NCBI GenBank assembly: GCA_024236295.1
Contig: JACKKT010000005.1
Location: 62,001-126,000 of the forward strand
Direction of reading: 5' to 3'
Length of the DNA: 64,000 nt
DNA from: Kordiimonadaceae bacterium
GTDB lineage: Bacteria > Pseudomonadota > Alphaproteobacteria > Sphingomonadales > Emcibacteraceae
In this document: one piece after another, positions 8,692-18,049 of the stretch
Position numbering within the stretch: the stretch's first letter is position 1
How the letters are laid out: each line of letters begins with the position of its first letter
Made by a program: the position numbers and the translations under genes
The notes under the pieces: generated by a model
What the model was told of the DNA's origin: nothing
Database searches by the model: none
The model's input: only the letters and a program-made list of their open reading frames with translations

Positions 8692-9867
8692 TTATACATA
8701 TTGACCGGCGGCATGGCCCGATGCCCAGGCCCACTGAAAATTATAGCCGCCTAAATGCCCGGTCACATCGACCACTTCGCCAATAAAATAAAGACCCGAT
8801 ACTTTGGCCGCTTCCATGGTTTTTGACGAAAGCTCATCGGTGCTGACACCGCCCCGCGTCACTTCGGCGGTGGCGAAGCCTTCCGTTCCATTCGGGGTAA
8901 TGCGCCAGTTATTGACCAGGTCAGCCACCTTTTCCAGCTTTTTATGGGATAAATCGGCAAGCGGGCCGGTAATTCCGGTATGTTCGCTAATATAAGTAGC
9001 CAGTCTCTTTGGTAACAAAGCGGCCAATGCCGTCGGAAGCTCCTGTTTCGGGTGATTTTGCTTTGTTTCCTTTAAGCTTTCAAAAACATCCCTGCCCGGC
9101 GCCAGGTTGATAATGATATCCTGTCCACTACGCCAGTATGATGAAATCTGCAAAATGGCGGGCCCGCTTAGACCGCGATGGGTAAATAGCAGCGCTTCAT
9201 CAAAACTGACCTTGCCGCACTGCACCCGGACATCAACCGATACACCGCTTAATTTACGAAAATCAAAAATAAAGGCTTCCCCGAATGTCAGCGGCACCAA
9301 TGCTGGGACCGGGTCAACAATTTTTAATTTAAACTGCCGCGCCACATCATAGCCCCAGCCGGTTGCCCCCATTTTCGGGATTGATGGCCCGCCCGTGGCA
9401 ATCACCAGCGACTGGCATTTTATGTCCCCCTCTTCCGTCTTTATTAAAAATCCGTCTTTTTTTTCAATGGCTTCAACGGTTATGGATGTTTTAATCACCA
9501 CATCCACTTTTACACATTCATCAAGAAGCATGTCAATAATATCCTGCGCGCTGTTATTGCAGAATAACTGGCCCAGCGTTTTTTCGTGGTAGACAATGCC
9601 GTGTTTTTCAACAAGCGAAATAAAATCATTCGGACCATATCGTTTGAGCGCCGATTTGGCGAAATGGGGATTGGCCGACTGGAAATTGGCGGCTGTTGTA
9701 TGAATATTGGTGAAATTGCAGCGTCCGCCACCGGAAATGCGGATTTTTCCGGCAACCTTTTTGCCTTTTTCAAGTAAAATCACACGGCGGCCACGTTTCC
9801 CGGCCTCGATCGCGCACATAAGGCCCGCAGCCCCGCCGCCAATGATAACTACATCAAAATCCTGCAT
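8692..9867 (-). CDS. HI0933/YhiN-family NAD(P)/FAD-dependent oxidoreductase
   Basis: 391-residue flavoprotein of the HI0933 (BaiN/YhiN) family. The N-terminal FAD-binding Rossmann motif is VVIIGGGAAGLMCAIEAGKR, with LLEKG closing the second strand. KIRISGGGRCNFTN is the family hallmark, and the C-terminal part GEVVDVTGHLGGYNFQWAW is the second FAD contact. Most members have no established physiological reaction. It is the last gene of a minus-strand group ubiK-ybjN-proC-this gene, 2 bp behind proC. Confidence 0.9.
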   Translation of the reverse strand: MQDFDVVIIGGGAAGLMCAIEAGKRGRRVILLEKGKKVAGKIRISGGGRCNFTNIHTTAANFQSANPHFAKSALKRYGPNDFISLVEKHGIVYHEKTLGQLFCNNSAQDIIDMLLDECVKVDVVIKTSITVEAIEKKDGFLIKTEEGDIKCQSLVIATGGPSIPKMGATGWGYDVARQFKLKIVDPVPALVPLTFGEAFIFDFRKLSGVSVDVRVQCGKVSFDEALLFTHRGLSGPAILQISSYWRSGQDIIINLAPGRDVFESLKETKQNHPKQELPTALAALLPKRLATYISEHTGITGPLADLSHKKLEKVADLVNNWRITPNGTEGFATAEVTRGGVSTDELSSKTMEAAKVSGLYFIGEVVDVTGHLGGYNFQWAWASGHAAGQYV

Positions 9868-9869
9868 TA

Positions 9870-10715
9870 TTATGAACCGGCCAGTTCTTTTGACCGGGCC
9901 TTTGCTTCCTGCATCGCACGGCGCATTATACGGAAAATACCATCATCCGCCATCAGCACATCAAGCGCCGCAGCCGTTGTTCCGCCCGGGCTTGTCACAT
10001 TTTCACGCAGTTTTGAAGCCTTCTCCCTTGATTTATCAAGAAGCGCACCGGACCCGCATACTGTTTCACGTGCCAGACGGCGACTTAATTCAGGGTCAAG
10101 GCCAATAGATTCACCCGCTGATGCCATCGCTTCCACCATGGCAAATACATAAGCCGGACCACTACCGCTTAAAGCGGTAACCGCATCCATAAGGCTTTCA
10201 TCATCAATCCATTCCACCAGCCCGACTGCTTGTAACAGTAAAGTGCATATTTCCCGTTTTTCATCGCTAACCAGCCGATTGGCACAACAAACGGTAATCC
10301 CCCTGCCAATGGCGGCGGGTGTATTGGGCATGGCACGGATTATGGCTTGGCTGCGACCAATATGATCCTCAAAATAATGAATGGTTCTGCCCGCAGCGAC
10401 CGAAACAATCACATCACCACTTAAATGACTAGCCTTTAAGGTTTCCATAACATCGTCCATCATCTGTGGCTTAACCGCCAAAATAATGAAAGAAGGCTTA
10501 AGTTTACTGGGGATGCTTTCAAATGAATTATGAAGCTGACTACTGGCAAGCTCCTCAAATTCTGCTTTTACATGATCAATATTCGGCTCAACTATATGAA
10601 TAGCCGCAATGTCAAGTTTCCTCTTCAGCCAGCCAGAAAGCATGGCACTGCCCATTTTACCACATCCGACCAGCAGAATAGGCTTATCACTGGTAATGGC
10701 TGATAATTTCCCCAT
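9870..10715 (-). CDS. proC: pyrroline-5-carboxylate reductase
   Basis: 281 residues; reduces pyrroline-5-carboxylate to proline with NAD(P)H, the last step of proline synthesis. The dinucleotide-binding loop is LLVGCGKMGSAML. The family signature is seen in ALSGSGPAYVFAMVEAMASA and in VTSPGGTTAAALDVL. RAMPNTPAAIG matches the conserved substrate-side loop. Length is usual. It lies in a minus-strand operon behind ybjN with 8 bp between them. Confidence 0.95.
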   Translation of the reverse strand: MGKLSAITSDKPILLVGCGKMGSAMLSGWLKRKLDIAAIHIVEPNIDHVKAEFEELASSQLHNSFESIPSKLKPSFIILAVKPQMMDDVMETLKASHLSGDVIVSVAAGRTIHYFEDHIGRSQAIIRAMPNTPAAIGRGITVCCANRLVSDEKREICTLLLQAVGLVEWIDDESLMDAVTALSGSGPAYVFAMVEAMASAGESIGLDPELSRRLARETVCGSGALLDKSREKASKLRENVTSPGGTTAAALDVLMADDGIFRIMRRAMQEAKARSKELAGS

Positions 10716-10723
10716 CTAAGTCC

Positions 10724-11224
10724 TTATGCGTTCCCAATAGTTTCAAGCATGGCAGCTTCAATTGCTTCACTGGGGGACTTACCGCCCCAGATAACAAACT
10801 GAAATACCGGATAATAACGGTTAATTTCTGCAATTACCGTTCTGGTCATCAAATCACATATATTGCTGACGTCAATGCCGATAGTCGGCGGGATAAGCGA
10901 AAGTCTGAACATCAGCGTTTCATCATCACTCCAGATGCCAAAGTGCCCCATATCAAGCCGTTCATTAATACGCGCCATCACCTCGAGAATGGCGCCGCGT
11001 TTACGTTCATGAACCTTAATATCAAGCTGTCCGCTGAATTGAAGAATATTTTTATCCGAAAGCCAGATATAGCGCATATGAAAATCGCACCACTCGCCGA
11101 TCACCGCCGCGACAATTTCCTCATTGCCAAGGCGTTCATATGGCCATTCATTCTGACTGACCATAACTTCAAGCGTGTCAAGCGGGTTAGCCTGACCCTC
11201 GTGCAGTTCTTCTGTCGATAACAT
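10724..11224 (-). CDS. YbjN-domain protein
   Basis: 166 residues matching the alphaproteobacterial YbjN-type protein (type III secretion chaperone-like fold). Recognisable parts: NPLDTLEVMVSQNEWPYER at the start, the strand WCDFHMRYIWLSDKNILQFS, and the C-terminal WGGKSPSEAIEAAMLET. E. coli YbjN affects motility and stress traits; the molecular role is unsettled. Only one base separates it from ubiK upstream, so the two are translationally close. Confidence 0.85.
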   Translation of the reverse strand: MLSTEELHEGQANPLDTLEVMVSQNEWPYERLGNEEIVAAVIGEWCDFHMRYIWLSDKNILQFSGQLDIKVHERKRGAILEVMARINERLDMGHFGIWSDDETLMFRLSLIPPTIGIDVSNICDLMTRTVIAEINRYYPVFQFVIWGGKSPSEAIEAAMLETIGNA

Positions 11225-11225
11225 T

Positions 11226-11492
11226 TTATTTCTTCTTTTTCTTTAAGGCGCTGATTTCTTTTTCAAGCGTTTCGATACGTTTTGCCAATTCGGCATTTTC
11301 GGCACGGGCAGCAGTGGCCATCTCCTGAACCACTTCAAACTCCTCACGTGCAACCAGATCCATATCTTTCAGGATATTTTCCAAATGGGATCTCACCTTG
11401 GCTTCAAGTTCCGATTTGACGCCGTGAATTGTCCCTGCAGCACTCTGCCCTAATCTGGCCAGATCACTGAGTAATTTATTGTCAGATTGCAC
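11226..11492 (-). CDS. ubiK: UbiK-family accessory factor (BMFP, YqiC-like)
   Basis: 88-residue helical protein. Residues 1-40 form an amphipathic region and residues 48-88 a coiled coil (AENAELAKRIETLEKEISAL) ending in a poly-Lys tail. In enterobacteria UbiK binds membranes and trimerises to help aerobic ubiquinone synthesis with UbiJ. The alphaproteobacterial proteins share the architecture; a ubiquinone role here is inferred. First gene of the minus-strand operon and divergent from lgt across 182 bp. Confidence 0.8.
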   Translation of the reverse strand: MQSDNKLLSDLARLGQSAAGTIHGVKSELEAKVRSHLENILKDMDLVAREEFEVVQEMATAARAENAELAKRIETLEKEISALKKKKK

Positions 11493-11674
11493 TGATAGAT
11501 CCTTTATTTTTTTATGGTCGGCTTAATGTTTAATTTCAACATCAATTTTTTGCACTATGGCGGAACATTGAGGGGTTGCCAAGTCTTCTTAAATATGGGA
11601 CAAGTCAGGTCAGAACCGCTCTAACGTGTAATGCTTTGTTTTGCTTGGTTTTCATTGGTTAATGGCAGAATTTT

Positions 11675-12493
11675 ATGATTGAATATTTATTTTCCGCAAC
11701 GCTGACATATCCCAATATAGACCCTATCCTTGTTCAGTTTGGCCCGATAGCGATTCGCTGGTATTCGCTTGCCTATCTTGGCGGACTGATCTTTGGCTGG
11801 CTTTATATGTCACGCCTGATCCGGTTCAAACCAGCACCATGTACCCAGGAACAGGTCAGCGATTATATCTTCTGGGCCATGATGGGTATCATATTCGGCG
11901 GCCGGCTCGGCTATGTGCTTTTTTATAATTTGCCGTTTTACTTATCCAATCCGGGAAAAATCATTGCCGTATGGGATGGGGGCATGTCCTTTCACGGTGG
12001 ATTTCTTGGTGTCTGTATCAGCACGATACTATATTGCCGCAAACATAAAATTCCGCTTTTTCGCTTTGCTGATATTATTGCCTGTGCATCGCCAATTGGT
12101 TTAATGCTCGGCCGTTTTGCCAATTTCGTCAATGGTGAGTTATATGGGCGCGTGACTGAAGCGCCGATTGGCATGATATTCCCGCATGGTGGCCCGCTGC
12201 CCCGCCACCCAAGCCAGCTTTATGAAGCCGTTCTTGAAGGGTTTCTGCTTTTCTTCATCCTTTTTTTCGTTTTTCACTTTACAAAAGCCCGTCATAAACC
12301 GGGTATGATTACCGGCTTGTTCATTATCGGTTACGCTATGGCCCGTACTTTTGTTGAACAGTTCCGCGAACCAGACAGCCAACTTGGTTTTCTATTTGGA
12401 ACCCATAGCCTGACTATGGGACAGACATTAAGCGTACCAATGATCCTTTTTGGCCTTTATCTTATTTTCCGTCCTAGGAAGCCAGCCCTATGA
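11675..12493 (+). CDS. lgt: phosphatidylglycerol-prolipoprotein diacylglyceryl transferase
   Basis: 272-residue inner-membrane enzyme that adds diacylglycerol to the lipobox cysteine of prolipoproteins, the first step of lipoprotein maturation. Seven or so hydrophobic segments; signature GRFANFVNGELYGRV; the conserved YSLAYLGG and GGMSFHGG segments are present. Its stop overlaps the start of the next gene by four bases (ATGA), so the two are coupled. Lipoproteins in this window, such as those at 4232 and 53589, would be substrates. Confidence 0.95.
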   Translation: MIEYLFSATLTYPNIDPILVQFGPIAIRWYSLAYLGGLIFGWLYMSRLIRFKPAPCTQEQVSDYIFWAMMGIIFGGRLGYVLFYNLPFYLSNPGKIIAVWDGGMSFHGGFLGVCISTILYCRKHKIPLFRFADIIACASPIGLMLGRFANFVNGELYGRVTEAPIGMIFPHGGPLPRHPSQLYEAVLEGFLLFFILFFVFHFTKARHKPGMITGLFIIGYAMARTFVEQFREPDSQLGFLFGTHSLTMGQTLSVPMILFGLYLIFRPRKPAL

Positions 12494-13605
12494 GCGACCT
12501 TGAAAAATCAGCTTTAAAAGATCATCTTATAAAACTGATAAAACTTCACGGCCCGATTTCGGTCAGCACCTATATGAGCGAAGCGTTGACCAACCCGCAT
12601 CATGGCTATTATGTAAAACGTAATCCTTTCGGCAAAAGCGGCGATTTTATCACCGCACCGGAAATAAGCCAGATGTTCGGTGAAATGATCGGGTTATGGT
12701 TTGCTGACCTCTGGCTGAAAATGGACCGCCCGTTCCGGGTCCATCTGATCGAACTAGGTCCTGGACGGGGCACACTTATGGCTGACCTGATCCGGGTTCT
12801 TGATGTCCTTCCCGAATTTAAAAAGGCGGTCCATATTCATCTGGTTGAGGCCTCCCCCGAATTAAAGGAGGTTCAAAAGGACAAACTTTACCGCTTTCCA
12901 GGTAAAATCACCTGGCACGACACGGTAAAATCAGCCCTTGACGCCGCCGCCATCGATGATGAAGCCACATTTCTGATTGCCAATGAATTTTTCGATGCCC
13001 TGCCGATCCGCCAGTTTCAGAAAGGCCAGCTTGGCTGGCATGAGCGAATGGTAACGGTCAATGAGAAAGATGATGGCCTGACTACAATGCTTTCTCCCTT
13101 CCCGCTTGAGGATCTTATTTTGCCCGTTACTGTAAAGGACGCGGAAATTCATAGTATTATTGAAGTATCCCCTATGGCCGATTATATCACCCGGCTGATT
13201 GCCGACCACATAAGCGCCTGTACCGGGGCGGCGCTTTTCATTGATTATGGCTATACCGACTACCGCACCGGTGAAACGCTGCAGGCGGTAAAGGATCACA
13301 AATATACCTATATCTACGATGAACCGGGATGGGCTGATCTTTCCGCGCATGTCAATTTCCGTAAAATGGCTGATATTATCGGACAAACAGGGCTTAAAAT
13401 CCTTGGTCCGGTAACCCAGGGTGATTTTCTTAATGACATGGGAATAGGTGAACGGGCATCCCTGCTTAGTGAAAAAGCGGACGAGAAAAAAAGAGAAACA
13501 ATTATGGGTGAACTCAATCGGCTCACGTCTCCGGATGAAATGGGAAAATTATTTAAAGCATTTGGCATGATTTCCGATAAAAATATAGACGCGGCGGGCT
13601 TCTGA
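12490..13605 (+). CDS. MidA/NDUFAF7-family SAM-dependent methyltransferase
   Basis: 371 residues of the MidA/NDUFAF7 (DUF185, COG1565) family. Typical parts: ISVSTYMSEALTNPHHGYY near the start, GDFITAPEISQMFGEMIG, the SAM loop LIELGPGRGTLMADLIRVL, and ANEFFDALPIRQF. Human NDUFAF7 methylates an arginine of a complex I subunit; bacterial members are assumed to act on a quinone-enzyme partner, not shown. Starts inside the lgt stop and ends one base before pgeF, so lgt-midA-pgeF is one operon. Confidence 0.88.
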   Translation: MSDLEKSALKDHLIKLIKLHGPISVSTYMSEALTNPHHGYYVKRNPFGKSGDFITAPEISQMFGEMIGLWFADLWLKMDRPFRVHLIELGPGRGTLMADLIRVLDVLPEFKKAVHIHLVEASPELKEVQKDKLYRFPGKITWHDTVKSALDAAAIDDEATFLIANEFFDALPIRQFQKGQLGWHERMVTVNEKDDGLTTMLSPFPLEDLILPVTVKDAEIHSIIEVSPMADYITRLIADHISACTGAALFIDYGYTDYRTGETLQAVKDHKYTYIYDEPGWADLSAHVNFRKMADIIGQTGLKILGPVTQGDFLNDMGIGERASLLSEKADEKKRETIMGELNRLTSPDEMGKLFKAFGMISDKNIDAAGF

Positions 13606-13606
13606 G

Positions 13607-14353
13607 ATGACTATTTATAAAAAATCACCAAAACTGGAAAAAATAGCCAATATAAAACACGGTTTTTTCGGTCGGCTTGGCGGGGTCTCAACGGGAATAT
13701 ATCATTCCCTGAACTGCGGCACCCATTCCGATGATGAGAAACAGAATGTAACCAAAAACAGACTGATTGCCAGCGCAACCTTGCTGCCCGGGGCGGCCCT
13801 TGCCGAAATTCATCAGACTCACAGCAATAAAGTTCATATATTTAATGGCGATATCCGTACCGTTGATGCTGACGCAATTGTCACCAATGAAAAAAATATT
13901 GCCCTTTCCATTGTAACGGCGGATTGTGCCCCTGTACTTTTTGTAGACCAGTTCGCCGCTGTGATCGGGGCCGCCCATGCCGGCTGGAAAGGGGCCAGAA
14001 ACGGTATCATCCAAAACACCATCAATGCCATGTGTGAACTTGGGGCAGACCGCAAAAATATTGTTGCTGCCATTGGCCCCTGTATTGCCCAGAAATCATA
14101 TGAAGTTGGCGGGGATCTTTATAAAGAAATTGATAATGACAGTTATTTTCTGTCAGGTGCACGCGCAGGACATTACCAGTTTGATCTTGAAAGCTATGTT
14201 TTTGATCGGATATGGCAAAATGAAGTAACGAAAATAGATGCACTTGGGCTTGATACATACCCATATGCCAATAATTTTTTCAGTTACCGCAGGAAAACTC
14301 ACCTGAATGAGCCTGACTATGGTCGCCAGATTTCAATAATTGTGCAACATTAA
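13607..14353 (+). CDS. pgeF: peptidoglycan editing factor / laccase-domain protein (YfiH-like)
   Basis: 248 residues of the DUF152/laccase-domain (YfiH, PgeF) family. The metal-site residues are seen in IHQTHSNKVH, TADCAPVLF and AAHAGWKGARNGI. E. coli PgeF removes wrongly built muropeptide precursors; other members are purine nucleoside phosphorylases or copper oxidases, so the exact reaction is open. It lies one base behind midA. The AT-rich 93 bp behind it contain the prs ribosome site. Confidence 0.88.
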   Translation: MTIYKKSPKLEKIANIKHGFFGRLGGVSTGIYHSLNCGTHSDDEKQNVTKNRLIASATLLPGAALAEIHQTHSNKVHIFNGDIRTVDADAIVTNEKNIALSIVTADCAPVLFVDQFAAVIGAAHAGWKGARNGIIQNTINAMCELGADRKNIVAAIGPCIAQKSYEVGGDLYKEIDNDSYFLSGARAGHYQFDLESYVFDRIWQNEVTKIDALGLDTYPYANNFFSYRRKTHLNEPDYGRQISIIVQH

Positions 14354-14446
14354 TGTCAAAAAAATGGTATTTCACGCTCGCTTTTTAAAAAAATATCTGT
14401 ATAAGAAAAATAACATTTCTGGAAACACTAGAGGAACTTTTGAAAT

Positions 14447-15382
14447 ATGAAACTTATTTCCGGCAATAGTAATATTCCACTCGCCGACTCTATCGCAACC
14501 CATCTCGGCATGGAACTTACAAAAGCAAACATCAAAAGGTTTTCTGATCAGGAAATATGGGTCGAAATTCAGGAAAATGTCCGCGGTGAGGATGTTTATG
14601 TCATTCAGCCGACCTCAAGCCCTACCAATGATAATGTTATGGAACTGCTGATTGTTATTGATGCCCTGAAACGGGCTTCTGCAAAGCGGATCGTTGCCGT
14701 TATCCCCTATTTCGGATATGCGCGTCAGGACCGTAAACCCGGGCCCCGCACACCGATCAGTGCAAAACTGGTCGCAAATCTGATCACCACAGCCGGTGCA
14801 GACAAGGTCCTTACCATGGATCTCCACGCCGGACAGATACAGGGCTTTTTTGATATTCCGACGGACAACCTTTTCGCCTCACCGGTTCTGATTGATGATA
14901 TCATGCAGCGTTATGCCGACCGTGAAAAACTGATGATTGTTTCCCCTGACGTCGGCGGTGTGGTTCGTGCGCGTGCCTATGCCAGCAAAATGGGCGTGCC
15001 CCTTGCCATCATTGATAAACGCCGCGAAAAAGCCGGTGTTTCTGAAGTGATGAATGTGATCGGCGACGTGGAAGATTATCACTGCGTCTTTGTTGACGAC
15101 ATTGTTGATAGCGCAGGCACCCTCTGTAACGCTGCCGGTGCTCTGGTTGCCCACGGGGCAAAGTCGGCTAGCGCCTATGTTTCTCATGGTGTTTTCTCGG
15201 GACCGGCTATTGAAAGAATTAACGATTCAGTGCTTGAACATGTGGTCACAACCAATTCAATTCAGGCAACGGATCGGGTAAAAGCCTGCAAAAAAATTAT
15301 TCAGATCAGCATCGCCCCTCTCTTTGCCAAAGCAATCCGCCGTATCCATGAGGAAAGCTCTGTTTCCGTCCTGTTTGAATAA
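14447..15382 (+). CDS. prs: ribose-phosphate pyrophosphokinase
   Basis: 311 residues; makes PRPP from ribose 5-phosphate and ATP, feeding purine, pyrimidine, His and Trp synthesis. Seen: FSDQEIWVEIQENVRGEDVY, the flexible ATP loop YFGYARQDRKPGPRTPISAK, the metal-site helix MDLHAGQIQGFFDIPTDNL, and the PRPP loop VFVDDIVDSAGTL. Standard bacterial class I length. A GAGGAA ribosome site lies before the ATG. It leads prs-rplY-pth-ychF, with a hairpin between prs and rplY. PRPP is also the co-substrate of Apt at 29.8 kb. Confidence 0.96.
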   Translation: MKLISGNSNIPLADSIATHLGMELTKANIKRFSDQEIWVEIQENVRGEDVYVIQPTSSPTNDNVMELLIVIDALKRASAKRIVAVIPYFGYARQDRKPGPRTPISAKLVANLITTAGADKVLTMDLHAGQIQGFFDIPTDNLFASPVLIDDIMQRYADREKLMIVSPDVGGVVRARAYASKMGVPLAIIDKRREKAGVSEVMNVIGDVEDYHCVFVDDIVDSAGTLCNAAGALVAHGAKSASAYVSHGVFSGPAIERINDSVLEHVVTTNSIQATDRVKACKKIIQISIAPLFAKAIRRIHEESSVSVLFE

Positions 15383-15445
15383 AAGGCTAAAAAATAAAAA
15401 AAAGCGTTGAGTTTTACGCATAAAGGCGTTAAAAGCGGCGCTCAT

Positions 15446-15477
15446 AAGGGTCTGTATCACCATGATCACAGGCCCTT
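15446..15477 (+). terminator. hairpin between prs and rplY
   Basis: AAGGGTCTGT (15446-15455) pairs with ACAGGCCCTT (15468-15477), ten pairs with one G-U. Only a weak T-rich stretch follows, so it may be a leaky terminator or attenuator ahead of rplY rather than a full stop. Confidence 0.45.
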
Positions 15478-15530
15478 TGATATTGGCACCCCTGGAGGCC
15501 GGTATCAATTTAATTTTTTGGAGAATAGCA

Positions 15531-16190
15531 ATGGCTAATACTAATAAAGTAATTAAAGCTGAAGTGCGCACCAAAGCGGGTAAGGGGTCCTCTCGTGCAA
15601 TACGTAGAGATGGCAGAATTCCGGCAGTAATTTACGGCGCAAAAAAAGAAGTAACAAAAATCACCGTCAGCCTGATTGATATCAGAAAACTTCTGGATAC
15701 CGGTCACTTCTTAAGTTCAACATATGACATTGAGGTTGAAGGCAAAAAACAATTGGTCCTTCCCCGTGATGTACAATTCCACCCTGTGACCGACTGGCCA
15801 CTGCATGTGGATTTCCTTCGCCTGGCACAGGATGCCATGATCGCCATTAACGTACCGGTTCACTTCATCAATGAAGACGACTGTCCTGGCCTTAGAAAAG
15901 GCGGTATCATCAACGTCGTACGGCATGATATCGAACTTTACTGTCCTGCAAACGCCATTCCGGAATCAATTACCATTGATCTGACCGGTCTTGAATTGGG
16001 TGACAGTGTCCATATTTCATCAATCACCCTGCCTGAGGGCGTAGAACCGGTAATTGATGACCGTGACTTCACAATCGCAACTATTGCTGCTCCAAGCGGT
16101 CTTAAATCAGACGAAGCTGATGAGGATGAGGACGAGGACGAAGAGCATAGCGTAGAAGTTGAAGCAACTTCTCAGAAATCTGAGGAATAA
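15531..16190 (+). CDS. rplY: 50S ribosomal protein L25/general stress protein Ctc
   Basis: 219 residues; long (Ctc/TL5) form of L25, which binds 5S rRNA. Start ATG 15531 (MANTNKVIKAE) follows TTGGAGAA; an in-frame ATG at 15462 is rejected because it falls in the prs/rplY hairpin region and adds a foreign N-terminus. The N-terminal L25 domain shows KGSSRAIRRDGRIPAVIYG; the C-terminal beta domain runs to about residue 190. An acidic tail (DEADEDEDEDEE) ends the protein, usual in alphaproteobacteria. The pth gene follows after 27 bp. Confidence 0.94.
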   Translation: MANTNKVIKAEVRTKAGKGSSRAIRRDGRIPAVIYGAKKEVTKITVSLIDIRKLLDTGHFLSSTYDIEVEGKKQLVLPRDVQFHPVTDWPLHVDFLRLAQDAMIAINVPVHFINEDDCPGLRKGGIINVVRHDIELYCPANAIPESITIDLTGLELGDSVHISSITLPEGVEPVIDDRDFTIATIAAPSGLKSDEADEDEDEDEEHSVEVEATSQKSEE

Positions 16191-16217
16191 GCTTCCCTCG
16201 GAAAAAAGGATAATGCC

Positions 16218-16841
16218 ATGTTGCTGATCGTTGGCCTGGGAAATCCCGGCATAAAATACGAAAACAACCGGCATAATATTGGGTTTATGGCGGTGGATGA
16301 AATTATTCTCCGCCATAATTTTTCTGAGCCGAAAATGAAATTTCAGGGCGCCCTTTACGAAGGAACTCTTGGCGGGGAAAAAGCATTTATCCTTAAGCCC
16401 CTCACCTTCATGAACCAGTCCGGTAAATCGGTTGGTGAAATTGCCAGTTTTTATAAAATTCCATCAGAAGACATTTTTGTCTTTTATGATGAACTGGACA
16501 TTGCCCCTGGAAAAGTAAAATTTAAAACCGGCGGCGGCAATGCCGGACATAACGGACTTCGCAGCCTTGATCAGTTTATCAATAAAAATTATCACCGTAT
16601 CCGGCTTGGCATTGGTCATCCCGGTGATAAAACAATGGTGACCGGTCATGTGCTTGGCGATTTCAGCAAAAATGATGAAAAATGGCTTGATCCGCTGCTT
16701 GATGCCGTTGGCCGCGCCGCAGACAAACTCGTTTCCCGCGACGGGATTGATTTTTTAAATGAAGTCGGCCTGATCCTGAAACCCAATGAAAATAAATCAA
16801 ATAATAAACGCAAAGACGATAACAATAAGGAAAATGAATAA
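16218..16841 (+). CDS. pth: peptidyl-tRNA hydrolase
   Basis: 207 residues; frees tRNA from stalled peptidyl-tRNA. Seen: LLIVGLGNPGIKYENNRHNI with catalytic His, PLTFMNQSGKSV (Asn), the DELDIAPGK strand with the catalytic Asp, and GGGNAGHNGLRS. The Lys/Asn-rich tail is longer than in E. coli, common in alphaproteobacteria. Its stop overlaps the ychF start (TAATG). Confidence 0.95.
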   Translation: MLLIVGLGNPGIKYENNRHNIGFMAVDEIILRHNFSEPKMKFQGALYEGTLGGEKAFILKPLTFMNQSGKSVGEIASFYKIPSEDIFVFYDELDIAPGKVKFKTGGGNAGHNGLRSLDQFINKNYHRIRLGIGHPGDKTMVTGHVLGDFSKNDEKWLDPLLDAVGRAADKLVSRDGIDFLNEVGLILKPNENKSNNKRKDDNNKENE

Positions 16842-17944
16842 TGGGATTTAAGTGTGGTATTGTTGGGCTTCCCAATGTCGGCAAATCGACCCTGTTTAAT
16901 GCGCTGACCAACACCGCGCAGGCCGCTGCCGCCAATTATCCATTTTGCACGATTGAACCCAATGTCGGTCAGGTACCGGTGCCGGACCCGCGTCTTAGCA
17001 CACTTGCCGAAATTGCCCACTCAAAGCAAATCATCCCGACCCAGCTTTCCTTTGTTGATATTGCCGGACTTGTCCGTGGCGCATCCAAGGGCGAAGGTCT
17101 TGGCAACCAGTTTCTTGGCAATATCCGTGAAGTGGACGCCATCATTCATGTGCTCAGATGTTTTGAAAATGATGATATCACCCATGTTGAAGGGAAAATT
17201 GACCCTATTGCCGACGCGGAAACCGTTGAAACCGAATTGATGCTGTCCGATATGGAAAGCCTTGAAAAAAGAAAATCCGGCCTTGAGCGCCGTATTCGCG
17301 GACAGGACAAGGAAGCAAAAGCCATCATGGGTATGGTAGAGCGCTGCCTTGCAGTTTTAGAGGAAGGAAAACCAGCCCGTAACGTAACGGTCAAGGATGA
17401 TGAAGAACAAAAACTGCTGGACGGCCTTCAGCTGATTACTACAAAACCGGTACTTTATGTCTGTAATGTTAATGAGGAAGACACAGTGGACGGAAATGAC
17501 CTGACCCGCCGGGTTGAGGAAAAAGCCGCTTCAGAAGGCGCCGTCACCGTTAAAATTTGCGCCTCTCTGGAAGAGGAAATCGCCCAGCTTGACGATCCGG
17601 AAGAACAGAAAATGTTTTTGGCTGATCTTGGCCTTGGTGAAACCGGTCTTGGCCGGGTGATCCGCGCCGGATATGACCTACTAAAACTGATTACTTATTT
17701 CACCATCGGCCCTAAAGAGGCCCGCGCCTGGACCGTTACGCGCAACACAAAAGCGCCAAAGGCCGCAGGCGTCATCCATACCGATTTTGAAACCGGCTTT
17801 ATCCGTGCAGAAACCATTGCCTATGATGATTATGTCAATTTCGGTGGTGAAAACGGTGCTAAAGATGCCGGAAAAATGCGCCTAGAAGGAAAAGAATATG
17901 TCGTCGTTGACGGCGATATTATGCATTTCCGCTTTGCAAATTAA
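16841..17944 (+). CDS. ychF: redox-regulated ATPase YchF (Obg-like)
   Basis: 367-residue Obg-family P-loop ATPase. G1 is GLPNVGKSTLFNAL, G3 is DIAGLVRGASKGEGLGNQFL, and the altered G4 (NVNE) accounts for ATP rather than GTP preference in the family. A coiled-coil insert covers residues about 130-200 and the TGS domain ends the protein (FTIGPKEARAWTV, DYVNFGG). Roles in translation and oxidative-stress control are known in E. coli and man. Ends the prs-rplY-pth-ychF group. Confidence 0.95.
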   Translation: MGFKCGIVGLPNVGKSTLFNALTNTAQAAAANYPFCTIEPNVGQVPVPDPRLSTLAEIAHSKQIIPTQLSFVDIAGLVRGASKGEGLGNQFLGNIREVDAIIHVLRCFENDDITHVEGKIDPIADAETVETELMLSDMESLEKRKSGLERRIRGQDKEAKAIMGMVERCLAVLEEGKPARNVTVKDDEEQKLLDGLQLITTKPVLYVCNVNEEDTVDGNDLTRRVEEKAASEGAVTVKICASLEEEIAQLDDPEEQKMFLADLGLGETGLGRVIRAGYDLLKLITYFTIGPKEARAWTVTRNTKAPKAAGVIHTDFETGFIRAETIAYDDYVNFGGENGAKDAGKMRLEGKEYVVVDGDIMHFRFAN

Positions 17945-17986
17945 TACCGGTATCAATTTTTCAATAGAATAACGTCCCTGCCCGGC

Positions 17987-18007
17987 TTGATTAATTTATT
18001 TAATCAA
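17987..18007. repeat. AT-rich palindrome upstream of the amidohydrolase gene
   Basis: TTGATTAA (17987-17994) and TTAATCAA (18000-18007), perfect 8-bp arms around TTTAT. It lies 42 bp before the amidohydrolase ATG. It could be an operator; as a terminator for ychF it lacks GC pairs and a T-run. Confidence 0.4.
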
Positions 18008-18049
18008 TTAAGCTCAACCCTATGGGGTTTGTATTCAAGGGGTCGTTAG